DNA of 64,000 nucleotides from Rhodohalobacter sulfatireducens (GTDB lineage Bacteria > Bacteroidota > Rhodothermia > Balneolales > Balneolaceae): positions 1 through 64,000 of the forward strand of contig NZ_JAKLWS010000011.1 in the NCBI RefSeq assembly GCF_022012475.1, in the 5' to 3' direction. The translations under genes and the position numbers were made by a program. Below, piece by piece: positions 1 to 7,801 of the stretch; positions within the stretch are counted from its first letter, which is position 1, and each line of letters begins with the position of its first letter. A model generated the notes under the pieces. It did no database searches. It worked only from the letters and a program-made list of their open reading frames with translations, and had not been told where the DNA came from.

Positions 1-183
1 CTGTCTCAGGCTTTCAGCCTGCCGGCAGGAATTGGTTCTTCCACCCAGGGCGAGGCCCCGGGCTGTGATGTTTCAGGCTGAAAGCCTGTTACAACTTAGC
101 TTGGGGCAACGCCCCAAGTCTACATGCGGAATCCTGCAAGCAGGCTGCACCAAAGGTATCCCTTGGGGAAAAGCCTGAGACAG
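1..183. repeat. REP-like palindromic element with perfect inverted ends
   Basis: The first 13 bases, CTGTCTCAGGCTT, are the exact reverse complement of 171-183. Inside are further hairpins: CAGGCTGAAAGCCTG at about 75-89 and CTTGGGGCAACGCCCCAAG around 99-118. This nested palindromic structure is typical of REP/BIME-like intergenic elements. The element begins at the first base of the window, so it may extend leftwards. No gene is visible in 184-347. Confidence 0.7.
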
Positions 184-347
184 TTCCCGGTTTGTTCAAG
201 CAGGGATTGAATTTTGAAAATTACGCCAAATCCAACCATACATTCGAAAAACAAAGATTCTTTCCAACTTTAGAAACGTTTTGGACAACTATGTATTTAG
301 GCCTGTAAGTGACAAAATTTAAAACCAAAAGACAAGTTTGGAAATCC

Positions 348-2012
348 TCACTGCTTCATAAATTTCAGATTTGTAACCCGCCCTGCGTCCAAACGAAATC
401 CTTCCAGTTCTCCATTTTGATCCCGTTCAAATCGCAGCATTCGGTTACCCACCAGGAACTCATCATTGGGGATCGGGGTGAGCTCTTCCGGGCTGTTGAA
501 TCCGATTTTCAGGTGAAGCTTTTCCTCCTTAAGCATGAGTTCATAATTCACATCCAGTTCCGTGCTGTAGTAAAGACCGCTGTAGCTGAGAAGGTCGTCG
601 GTAGATAGGTCCTGAATATCTGCCCGCGTACCGCGCATCTGATTCCCGTTCACATTGATCACAAGATCGGAGGTTTGCCCGTCCTCAAGAGATTTAAACG
701 TAAAGGTGACCTCCGTTCCGTCGTTTGCCAGGTAGGTGTTTCCCTCAACATGGGAAAGGGAGTAGGCAGCATCATTCCAGTGCTCGTAGCCCATCAGTGA
801 ATCCTGATCCACCGAAAAGGAGATAAGCAGGCTGGCATTAACCAGGTAGTCCCCGGCGACTTGATCGAGGTTTAACGGCTCCGGTATAGGTGCTTCAATG
901 GATTCCGTCTGTTCAGAAGATAGCGGTTGTTCGGTTTCAAGCTGATCAGACAGGTACAGGTCCGCGATTTGATACGCTTTGCTCGAAGGATTGCCATCAC
1001 TGCGATTGGAAAGAATAATCACTGAGAATTCCTGGTCCGGAAATCGGGTGTAATAGGCACGATACCCGGCCAGGCTTCCACTGTGGCTGACTGTTTTTAA
1101 TCCCCGGTAAGTGTCGTTAACCAATGCAAAGGCATATTCACTGCTCTCCCCGTTGTTGAGCTTTCCATCTGTCTGCATGGTGTCGATGATTGCCTGATAC
1201 CCTTCGCCAAGCTGGTTATCATAAAAGTTCTGATCCCACAAATAGAGATCTTCCACCGTGGAATAGATACCGCCGGATCCGACTAAATCAAATCGGGAAA
1301 CCAGGTTATCGAAACCATCGTCATTGTTTGAATAACTAAAGGCCCGGTTTTTAACCAGGTCGGTGATATCATCATAAAACTGTGTATCATCCATACCCAA
1401 CGGGCTGAAAATCTCTTTTTCGGCAAACTCTTTGATACTCATGCCCGCGGCTTTTTCAACAATCATGGCCAGCATCAGGTAGCAGGAGTTGCTGTAGAGG
1501 TAACGCTCACCCGGAGTGAAGTTTAATTCATCCTGGTTTTTGATCAGTTCGTAGGCTTCTTCCATTTCGGTGTGATCGAGATAGCTGCGCCCCTTTAGGT
1601 TCATCAGTGTGAGGTAATCCCGAACACCGCTGGTGTGATGGATAAAATGCCGGATGGTCAGTGGTGCTTCGTACTTCGGGAAGTCAGGGAGAAACTCCTG
1701 GATTTCATCATCGAGATCTAACTTGCCCTGCTCTTCCAGCAGCAGAATACTGAAGGTGACAAACTGTTTGGAGACCGACCCGATATAAAAAACAGTAGAG
1801 GGATTGATAACAATATCGTGTTCCATGTCAGCCAGTCCGTAACCCTCTGAAAAGACAATCTCACCATTTTGAATAACGGCAACTGCTCCCCCGGGAACAT
1901 CCGTTTGATTCCACTCGGAAAAAATAGTATCAATTGATTCGGGCGAGATCTGCTGGGCAAAGGCAGAGGAATTTAGAAGCAATAGGGTGAGGAGGAGCAG
2001 GTGCTTTTTCAT
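348..2012 (-). CDS. Secreted serine hydrolase, beta-lactamase class C / penicillin-binding fold
   Basis: This 554-residue protein starts with a clear signal peptide (residues 1-19) ending at AFA-Q, so it should act in the periplasm. The catalytic triad of the class C beta-lactamase/DD-peptidase family is visible: SxxK at S79-K82 (GSVSK), YxN as YSN at 173-175, and HSG at 310-312. The family includes esterases, D-aminopeptidases and peptidoglycan enzymes, so the substrate cannot be read from sequence. Residues after about 375 form a beta-rich C-terminal region like that attached to many Bacteroidota homologues. It appears monocistronic, with a repeat element downstream and a degenerate hydrolase remnant upstream. 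Confidence 0.88.
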   Translation of the reverse strand: MKKHLLLLTLLLLNSSAFAQQISPESIDTIFSEWNQTDVPGGAVAVIQNGEIVFSEGYGLADMEHDIVINPSTVFYIGSVSKQFVTFSILLLEEQGKLDLDDEIQEFLPDFPKYEAPLTIRHFIHHTSGVRDYLTLMNLKGRSYLDHTEMEEAYELIKNQDELNFTPGERYLYSNSCYLMLAMIVEKAAGMSIKEFAEKEIFSPLGMDDTQFYDDITDLVKNRAFSYSNNDDGFDNLVSRFDLVGSGGIYSTVEDLYLWDQNFYDNQLGEGYQAIIDTMQTDGKLNNGESSEYAFALVNDTYRGLKTVSHSGSLAGYRAYYTRFPDQEFSVIILSNRSDGNPSSKAYQIADLYLSDQLETEQPLSSEQTESIEAPIPEPLNLDQVAGDYLVNASLLISFSVDQDSLMGYEHWNDAAYSLSHVEGNTYLANDGTEVTFTFKSLEDGQTSDLVINVNGNQMRGTRADIQDLSTDDLLSYSGLYYSTELDVNYELMLKEEKLHLKIGFNSPEELTPIPNDEFLVGNRMLRFERDQNGELEGFRLDAGRVTNLKFMKQ

Positions 2013-2094
2013 GAAAGTAAGAAGGTTTAATGGAAGTAGGATATAGAGGTTGATAGAAATAGCGGAATTAACTGCAAGGATTCAAGCTAAACTT

Positions 2095-2267
2095 CTATCC
2101 ATTCTGTTTATCGATTTGAAGCAGAAAACGACTCAGTATCGGGGCAATATCTTCTGATTCGGTCAGCCACGGCGTGTGTCCTCCTTCCATTATTTTCAGC
2201 GCTGCCAGTGGCATAATCTCTACGATTCGCTCTACAACTTCCGGCGGACAAAAGGGTCGTCATTACC
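2095..2267 (-). pseudogene. Remnant of an alpha/beta hydrolase C-terminus
   Basis: Read on the minus strand, about 50 codons encode a typical alpha/beta hydrolase tail ending in EGGHTPWLTESEDIAPILSR and a stop at 2095-2097; the histidine in GGH would be the catalytic base. Just upstream, GNDDPF lies in a neighbouring frame, and one inserted base restores GNDDPFVPPEVVE, so a single-base deletion near 2246-2250 is likely. Beyond that the frame meets a stop and no N-terminal domain is present. The gene is therefore both truncated and frameshifted. Family assignment rests on this short stretch. Confidence 0.6.
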
Positions 2268-2280
2268 CTAAAAATAGAAG

Positions 2281-2375
2281 CACGAGCGAGTCAACTACGC
2301 TAAAGCTTCGTTGATCAAGGACGCTCGCGCTATCCACGAATTCTCAGCGCTGACGCAAGTGTCTCACTTGTGCCC
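2281..2375. repeat. Short hairpin-rich intergenic repeat
   Basis: The stretch contains TCAAC...GTTGA arms and the stem CAAGTG (2356-2361) / CACTTG (2365-2370). A related CAAGTG...CACTTG palindrome is found at 3901-3925, so this seems to be a small dispersed element. It separates the hydrolase remnant from the dehydratase gene. Confidence 0.45.
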
Positions 2376-2415
2376 ACATAAAAAAGATTTAACTGTTTCA
2401 ATTTTCAATCACCGT

Positions 2416-3768
2416 TTATGGCCGAATCGGAGTCCCGTCAAGTGCGCGGACTTGTGTCCAGGTGTTGAGTTGCTTATCGGGAATCGGGAATTTTTTGGCT
2501 TCTTCCTCATTGAGGTCTACACCAATTCCCGGTGCTTCATTAATTTTTACGTAGCCGTTTTCTACGCGGGGTGCTCCCGGAAAAATTGCACGAAGCCGGT
2601 TCGTCATATTCGGTGCTTCCTGGATCCCAAAGTTCCATACGGCCAGGTCAATATGAGCGTTGGCGGCATGTCCTATCGGGGATACATCACCCGGACCGTG
2701 CCACGCAGTGCGAACATTAAAAAATTCACCCAGCCTGGCTACCTTCATGGCCGGAGTGATGCCACCGATCTGTGAAATGTGAATGCGGATGAAGTCGATC
2801 CAGCGGTTTGTCATCGGTTTGGTCCACTCGTGGGGATTGTTATATAGCTCTCCCATTGCGATCGGGACAGACGTTTTCTGTCTCAGAAGTTCAAACCAGT
2901 CGTTATTTTCAGGAGAAAGCGGATCTTCAATAAAAAACGGCCGGTATTGTTCCAGGTCTTCGCAGAGCTGAATCGCATCACGTGGCTGTACCCGTTCATG
3001 CACATCGTGACAAAGTTCGATCCGATCACCGCAAGCTTCCCGTACTTTCTCAAACAGATCCCGTGTGCCCTGCAGGTAGGTATGGGTATCCATAAAACGA
3101 TCTCGGTCCATTCCAAATCCCGCCTTCTTGAAATCGGGCTCGCCCGAAATGGCTGTTGAACCGTATCCTCCAAGCTGAATTCGGCAGTGTCGAAAGCCCT
3201 GCTCCATCGCTTCTTTTACATTATCAACGACCGCTTCGATCGATTCATCCCCGCAATGGGTATATGTATCCACTGCAAAACGTGTTTTCCCGCCCAGCAG
3301 CTCATATACCGGCATATTAGCGCGCTTCCCTTTGATATCCCACAAGGCCATGTCGAGGCCACTCAGGGCATTGTTCAGTACCGGCCCATTCCGCCAGTAC
3401 GAGTTCTGGTAGGTCATCTGCCACACATCTTCAATGTTATTAACATTCATTCCCATGCAGAAATCAGCCAGGTAATCGTTGACTGCCGAAAGTACAGGCT
3501 TGGCGCGTTGCCTGAAAGTTGCACATCCCAGTCCATAGAGTCCCGGCTCGTTTGTTTCCACCTTTACTACAATCAGTTCAATACCGTGTGGAGCCGTGGC
3601 AATGGCTTTGACACTGGTGATCTCAAGGGGCGGCAATCCGTTGGTTGCTTTTGAGTAGCGTTCCTGTTGACCCTTCGAGCTCCAGGAATTATTTTTTAAT
3701 GAAAATTGACCCAGTGCACCGGCTGAAAGGCCCATACCCATATTCTTAATTGCATCACGTCGATCCAT
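2416..3768 (-). CDS. Enolase-superfamily sugar-acid dehydratase (RspA/ManD-like)
   Basis: This 450-residue protein belongs to the mandelate racemase/enolase superfamily. Expected metal ligands are D255 (in HDVHE), E281 (in FFIEDP) and E307 (in MGELYNN); H257 and H357 (in AWHGPGD) are likely acid/base residues, as in D-mannonate/D-gluconate dehydratases. Members remove water from acid sugars such as mannonate to give 2-keto-3-deoxy acids. The N-terminus has RR at 3-4 followed by a glycine/alanine-rich stretch, suggesting a Tat-like export signal, which is common in Bacteroidota homologues but weak here because there is no full SRRxFLK motif. The exact substrate is not determined. No sugar-acid operon partners are adjacent. 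Confidence 0.85.
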   Translation of the reverse strand: MDRRDAIKNMGMGLSAGALGQFSLKNNSWSSKGQQERYSKATNGLPPLEITSVKAIATAPHGIELIVVKVETNEPGLYGLGCATFRQRAKPVLSAVNDYLADFCMGMNVNNIEDVWQMTYQNSYWRNGPVLNNALSGLDMALWDIKGKRANMPVYELLGGKTRFAVDTYTHCGDESIEAVVDNVKEAMEQGFRHCRIQLGGYGSTAISGEPDFKKAGFGMDRDRFMDTHTYLQGTRDLFEKVREACGDRIELCHDVHERVQPRDAIQLCEDLEQYRPFFIEDPLSPENNDWFELLRQKTSVPIAMGELYNNPHEWTKPMTNRWIDFIRIHISQIGGITPAMKVARLGEFFNVRTAWHGPGDVSPIGHAANAHIDLAVWNFGIQEAPNMTNRLRAIFPGAPRVENGYVKINEAPGIGVDLNEEEAKKFPIPDKQLNTWTQVRALDGTPIRP

Positions 3769-3897
3769 AATCTATCCCTGTTTTTTCGTGGTTGCTGTTT
3801 GAACGAAAGCTTCTGAAATATGTACAAATTATTGCTTTTTTTCTTGGCAAGACCAAAGGGTGGAATGATAACTGGGAAAAGCGGAGAGATTCTGTGT

Positions 3898-3930
3898 GTA
3901 CAAGTGACGCTTCGCTGAACACTTGCACCA
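3898..3930. repeat. CAAGTG/CACTTG palindrome
   Basis: CAAGTG at 3901-3906 pairs with CACTTG at 3920-3925 around a GCTTCGC centre. It resembles the hairpin at 2356-2370 and sits between the NHL-repeat gene and the dehydratase gene. It lacks a T-run, so it is more likely a dispersed repeat than a terminator. Confidence 0.4.
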
Positions 3931-4004
3931 GAGAGGGGGAAGAATTATAAGAAGTACGGTCAGTGGGTAGGGAAAAGTAGATATGAAATATTTTCAGTTT
4001 ACTG

Positions 4005-5096
4005 TTATCGCAATCGTAGTCTTCTAACGAGATGATTTTCCCAGTCTGAGATGTAGAGGAAGGTTTCTGCCTTGCTAAGTACCAGGTGATAAGGTTTGTT
4101 GAATTGAGCCTCTGTACCAACGCCATCATTCGAACCTATGTTTCCATTACCGGCTATTGTGGTGACCGTATTATCCCTGATCATTCGAATTGAATGATTT
4201 TCAGAATCAGAAAAGTAGATAGTACCATCATTTGCTACATCGATTCCCGCAGGCCGGTTCAAACGTGACTCCTGCAAATTTCCATCTGCAAAACCTGCTT
4301 GTCCATTTCCGGCAATTGTACTCACGTTACCTGTAGATATTTCAACCTTTCGGATTCTGTGGCCAATGAAATCTGCTACATAGATATATTTTTCATCAGG
4401 CCCCAAAGCAATACTAACAGGGAGTGCAAACCGGGCTCTGTCCGGCGGACCATCATTGTATCCTGAAATCCCCGAACCTGCAAGAGTCGTAACCTCCCCT
4501 GAATTGCTTATTTTCCTGATTTTAAAATTGAGTCCATCTGCCACATACAGAGTCAAATTAGAGCTCACGGCTATATCCACGGGGGAACTAAACCTGGCTT
4601 GTTGCCTGGGCCCATCAATATCTCCTGATAAACCGACTCCCGCATATGTTTCAACTCTGCCATCTAAAGTAATAAACCGGATGGCATGGTTCGAACCATC
4701 CGCTACGTACAAAATACCATTGAGTCCCATGTCTACACCCATGGGCCGAGAAAAGAGTGCTTTATTCGACGGTCCATCCACAAAACCACCTCCAAAGTTC
4801 CTGCCGGCAAATGTTCCTACTGTACTATCTCTTGCGATAAACCGTATCACAAAATTGTTTGAGTCGCCAATATATATTTCGTTTTTGCTGTTTACTGCAA
4901 TTCCCCACGGATTATTGAATTGAGCTTCCTCGATAGCTTCATCTATGTAACCCCTGGAGGTTCCGGCGATGGTTTCTACCGTTCCTACTTTCTTAACCGG
5001 TGACCTGTTTTGCTCACTCTTTTCTGATAGGGAGTTATCAGAACAACCGGTCAGAAACATGAGTCCGAATAATATTGAGAGTTGCAATAGTCGCAT
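4005..5096 (-). CDS. NHL-repeat lipoprotein
   Basis: The product is about 363 residues from the ATG at 5096, which I prefer over the upstream ATG at 5126 because it gives a proper lipoprotein signal (LFGLMFLTGC). The mature protein consists of about six tandem repeats of the pattern TIAG-x-G-x-x-G-x-x-DG-x-x-x-A-x-F-x-x-P-x-G-I-A, each followed by IYV/IYI-ADS-x-N-x-x-IR. This is the hallmark of NHL beta-propellers. A six-bladed propeller tethered to a membrane is expected. NHL propellers act as binding scaffolds, and a few are lyases; no catalytic site is evident here. No operon partner is visible. Confidence 0.85.
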   Translation of the reverse strand: MRLLQLSILFGLMFLTGCSDNSLSEKSEQNRSPVKKVGTVETIAGTSRGYIDEAIEEAQFNNPWGIAVNSKNEIYIGDSNNFVIRFIARDSTVGTFAGRNFGGGFVDGPSNKALFSRPMGVDMGLNGILYVADGSNHAIRFITLDGRVETYAGVGLSGDIDGPRQQARFSSPVDIAVSSNLTLYVADGLNFKIRKISNSGEVTTLAGSGISGYNDGPPDRARFALPVSIALGPDEKYIYVADFIGHRIRKVEISTGNVSTIAGNGQAGFADGNLQESRLNRPAGIDVANDGTIYFSDSENHSIRMIRDNTVTTIAGNGNIGSNDGVGTEAQFNKPYHLVLSKAETFLYISDWENHLVRRLRLR

Positions 5097-5244
5097 TGTG
5101 AATGTTCCAAACCTGCTGATAAACATGAAGAAATTCTCTTTTTACATATAAGAATACATTATAAACAAATTGAAAGAGATTTGATTGCTTCTGTGCCTGT
5201 TGAAATAGAACAGGCAGAATTTCATGATTAAAATGATGTTGAAA

Positions 5245-5646
5245 CTATTGCTGCCTGTACTCACTAATTTCGAAAAGATGACCATCCGGATCATGAAAAA
5301 AGCAACGTGTTTCTGCACCATGATCAACCGGTGGAGTTATAAATTTTACTCCGCGTTCTTTTAATATTTCAAATGACTGTTTACAATCCTGTACACGGAT
5401 GGTGAAGGAGTGACTGACTTTATGCTTATTGATTGGAGGTGTAAAATGCGTTTCCGGTTTGTCTTTTGTAGGGCCTCCGGGCGTAACCAGCAACAGCCAA
5501 TTACCGAGGAATTCAAGTACAAGAGAGTTGCCACCATATTCTCGGTAAATTTTAGCACCAAGTTTTTTTACGTAAAATTCTTTAGCATGCGCCATATTTG
5601 ATATAACAAGTATCGAAGTTAATGCTGAGTTTTTGAAGGGATCCAT
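5245..5646 (-). CDS. VOC (glyoxalase/bleomycin-resistance fold) protein
   Basis: This 133-residue protein has the two beta-alpha-beta-beta-beta modules of the vicinal oxygen chelate superfamily. The N-terminal half opens with SILVISNMAHAKEFYVKKLG, and the C-terminal half ends with FFHDPDGHLFEISEY, the usual glutamate-bearing metal-site strand. A histidine in SHSFTIRV could be another metal ligand. Members include glyoxalase I, dioxygenases and thiol transferases; the substrate cannot be named. It is cytosolic and appears to stand alone. Confidence 0.82.
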   Translation of the reverse strand: MDPFKNSALTSILVISNMAHAKEFYVKKLGAKIYREYGGNSLVLEFLGNWLLLVTPGGPTKDKPETHFTPPINKHKVSHSFTIRVQDCKQSFEILKERGVKFITPPVDHGAETRCFFHDPDGHLFEISEYRQQ

Positions 5647-5730
5647 CTATGATTCAATTTGATTAGAGTTGGTTTCTGTCATTCTTTACGATTGTAAAAG
5701 TAATTTCTGAAGTACTTTTCGCTTTTACAC

Positions 5731-6328
5731 TTATTTGTAAGCGGTTGCCGATTCTGTGTTACACCTTACAATAGCAGGCACTTTATGGATTAAGTTGTCG
5801 TTTTTATGAGCTACAACCATAAAAAGTGCAAAATCGATGCGGCGGGTCAGGTTGCTTTCCAAGATGGGATCACCCACCTGCTCGCACCAAAACGGCATTC
5901 CCTGAATTACTCCCACTTCGAAGTCGTTTCCGGGAACAATGGTCCATTTTTTGTTACTTTCGAAGATTAAATCACAAGCCCGAACTTGATCCCGGATATT
6001 GACAAGTCGCAGGGTTTTGCGATCCATCCCAAAAGATTCACAAGAAACTTTATTTTCAGGGAGTATTTGCCCCTTCCATCTTTGGTGATATGGCAGCCGC
6101 AGGTGAAGATAAGGTGGCATCGGGTTCAGCGAAGTCCAATAAAGCTTTTTTAATGACAACACGATCGGTTGTATGGCCTGGAACAATCGTAATTTGGTCT
6201 TTAGATTTATCCGGTTTTGATTCACTTTACTTTCGGCAAACAACCACCATGTCATAGTTTCTGCCCACGCAGTGCTGGATCATATATTTGCACAACTATC
6301 CGGATGCGCCGATACTGCAAACTTTATT
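5731..6328 (-). pseudogene. Decayed NmrA-like NAD(P)-binding protein
   Basis: Minus-strand fragments in several frames line up in order as one NAD(P)H-binding atypical SDR. From about 6325 comes KVCSIGASG, a stop, then KYMIQHC and MVVVCRK; next, in another frame, QITIVPGHTTDRVVIKKALL; and finally the last 110 residues in frame to the stop at 5731, including GDPILESNLTRRIDFALFMV. At least one in-frame stop and two frameshifts interrupt it. The longest open stretch (5731-6255) has an N-terminal half that is frame-shifted nonsense. The Rossmann motif GASGxxGxY is still recognisable. Function lost is very likely. Confidence 0.75.
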
Positions 6329-6435
6329 CAGGGTCGATATTTTATTAATTCAGGCGTTCCGTTATAATCGATTCAGATCAGCCAATATATGAGCAGAAGT
6401 CTCATACGTAAACTGCTGTTTACAAAATATATGTG

Positions 6436-6597
6436 TTAACGTGTAGTTAACCGGCTCACTAAAATAAAACCAATTCCTGAAAGTATGGATGTAATGTCGT
6501 AAGTCAGGACTCTTGAGTCATCAATAATATTACCAACTCCATTGAGGATCAGCAAAATACCGATGACCAAGAGTGCGATTTTTAGCTTTTTACCCAC
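6436..6597 (-). CDS. Small two-helix membrane protein, unknown
   Basis: A 53-codon frame starts at a GTG (6597) and ends at TAA (6436). It encodes KKLKIALLVIGILLILNGVG, a hydrophobic helix with a positive N-terminus, then a short polar loop (NIIDDSRVL) and a second hydrophobic segment ending in SRLTTR. The charge pattern (basic ends, acidic loop) suits a two-helix inner-membrane protein. It lies 26 bases after the NTF2-like gene stop on the same strand, so it may be co-transcribed. The start codon is non-ATG with only a weak GGGTGA upstream, so the call is tentative. No family recognised. Confidence 0.45.
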   Translation of the reverse strand: MGKKLKIALLVIGILLILNGVGNIIDDSRVLTYDITSILSGIGFILVSRLTTR

Positions 6598-6623
6598 TAT
6601 AAATCACCCAAAATTACTAAGAT

Positions 6624-7010
6624 TTAGCTGATGATTGCTGCCGTATCAACTGCCTGGAAGAAGTGCGTGACCTTTCCATTTTTCAGGGTCCAGATATGAG
6701 TGGCATTCGCCTTGAAATCCTTGCCGGTTTCTTTCCAGGTGCCTTCGTAAAATCCCTGCATGATCACCTTATCCCCACTGGCCATTAAATCGGTTATATT
6801 GATATTAAATCCGTCATAGTGTTCAGGAATCATCGCAAATATATTCTGTAATATCGATTCCGGGCCAATGTAGATCCCATCACCTTCAATAAATGGGAAA
6901 CCGTTACACTCGTGCCATTGTATTCCCTCATCAAATTTTGCCAATACCCCTTCAATATCCTGATCAGCAAACTTTTGATATCCATCTTGTACGTTTTCCA
7001 GGTTTGTCAT
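6624..7010 (-). CDS. NTF2-like (SnoaL/ketosteroid isomerase-related) protein
   Basis: This 128-residue cytosolic protein has the cone-shaped alpha+beta pattern of the NTF2 superfamily: an N-terminal helix (VQDGYQKFADQDIEGVLAKF) followed by WHECNGFPFIEGDGIYIGPE and antiparallel strands ending in HIWTLKNGKVTHFFQAVDTA. The final strand pattern is typical of SnoaL-like/limonene-epoxide-hydrolase relatives. Such proteins bind small hydrophobic ligands or isomerise or hydrolyse them; catalytic residues are too variable to infer a reaction. The RBS-like GGAGGGG just upstream (7013-7019) supports the start. A small membrane protein gene may follow in the same transcript. Confidence 0.8.
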   Translation of the reverse strand: MTNLENVQDGYQKFADQDIEGVLAKFDEGIQWHECNGFPFIEGDGIYIGPESILQNIFAMIPEHYDGFNINITDLMASGDKVIMQGFYEGTWKETGKDFKANATHIWTLKNGKVTHFFQAVDTAAIIS

Positions 7011-7166
7011 AACCCCTCCTTTCTATTTTGTTGGTAAACATCTGTTTAGATATATACGAAACTTTTCCCAACAGTCTAAAAGAAAAGAAAAAAGGGTATA
7101 AAAATTAATACTAAAAATTGAAGTGAGGGTCATCAAATAGTGGTTTTCGATCTCTTTAATCTATTT

Positions 7167-7203
7167 AACGTCAGTTCGGGGCAGGCAGGCTCAAACTGAC
7201 GTT
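7167..7203. repeat. Palindromic repeat with AACGTCAGTT arms
   Basis: AACGTCAGTT (7167-7176) and AACTGACGTT (7194-7203) form a perfect 10-bp stem with a 17-base loop. The same CGTCAGTTCG arm begins the longer palindromic element at 59691-59780, indicating a dispersed REP-like family. It lies in the gap between a DinB-like gene and the NTF2-like gene. Confidence 0.6.
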
Positions 7204-7285
7204 ATATATAAGATTCTTCTTTTGAATTCAGGTTATTTATGGATAATAATCCGAACTCTATTTATTACATGGTTTGAAAAGGATT

Positions 7286-7741
7286 TTAAAAGTATGAAAA
7301 CTGCCCGATGGCGATAGGGGCCGAAGAGTATCCACCTCTCTTTACAGGATTTCCATCCAGTCTCCGCATCATCGCGATTTGTCCGATATGGGTCAGTATA
7401 TCTGAAAGAGGTCCTTGCAATAAACGATAAGCAGTTGGCATATCTAATTCTTCTTCGATGAGAATCTTGTCAAAATTCACCAACTCCTCAGAAAACCTTT
7501 CTATTTCAGGTTGGTATGTCAGTTTTTCCGATGGGTTGCTATTGAAACTGCCCTCTTTAATTAACATCCCGGAAGATCTCAACAGTTGGTACATATGGTT
7601 AATGACCTCAGACACTGTTCGTGTATCTTGTCCGGGTGAAAAATCTCCAAAGTCATCCGAAGTATTATGCGTAGCATTTTGGAACCGGTAAGCAATAGTA
7701 GCTAAAGTGTGTCGAAGGAAATGGTTGTTTTGCCTACTCAT
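7286..7741 (-). CDS. DinB-like four-helix protein
   Basis: This 151-residue protein resembles the DinB/YfiT metal-dependent hydrolase superfamily. It has four predicted helices with histidines in the expected places, in INHMYQLL and in LTHIGQIAMMRRLDGNPV, the latter being the typical third-helix metal-ligand motif. DinB-fold proteins are usually thiol transferases or stress-induced enzymes using bacillithiol or mycothiol; many are uncharacterised. It lies 60 bases downstream of the alditol oxidase gene on the same strand and could be read through from it. No substrate can be inferred. Confidence 0.7.
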   Translation of the reverse strand: MSRQNNHFLRHTLATIAYRFQNATHNTSDDFGDFSPGQDTRTVSEVINHMYQLLRSSGMLIKEGSFNSNPSEKLTYQPEIERFSEELVNFDKILIEEELDMPTAYRLLQGPLSDILTHIGQIAMMRRLDGNPVKRGGYSSAPIAIGQFSYF

Positions 7742-7801
7742 AAATTTTTATGTAAAGATGTGATGATTTGTAATTACAGTATATATAATCCGGGAATTAA
7801 C

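Noticed and set aside
309-608. 99-residue plus-strand frame
   Set aside because: It is antisense to the serine hydrolase C-terminus, whose catalytic motifs are clear.
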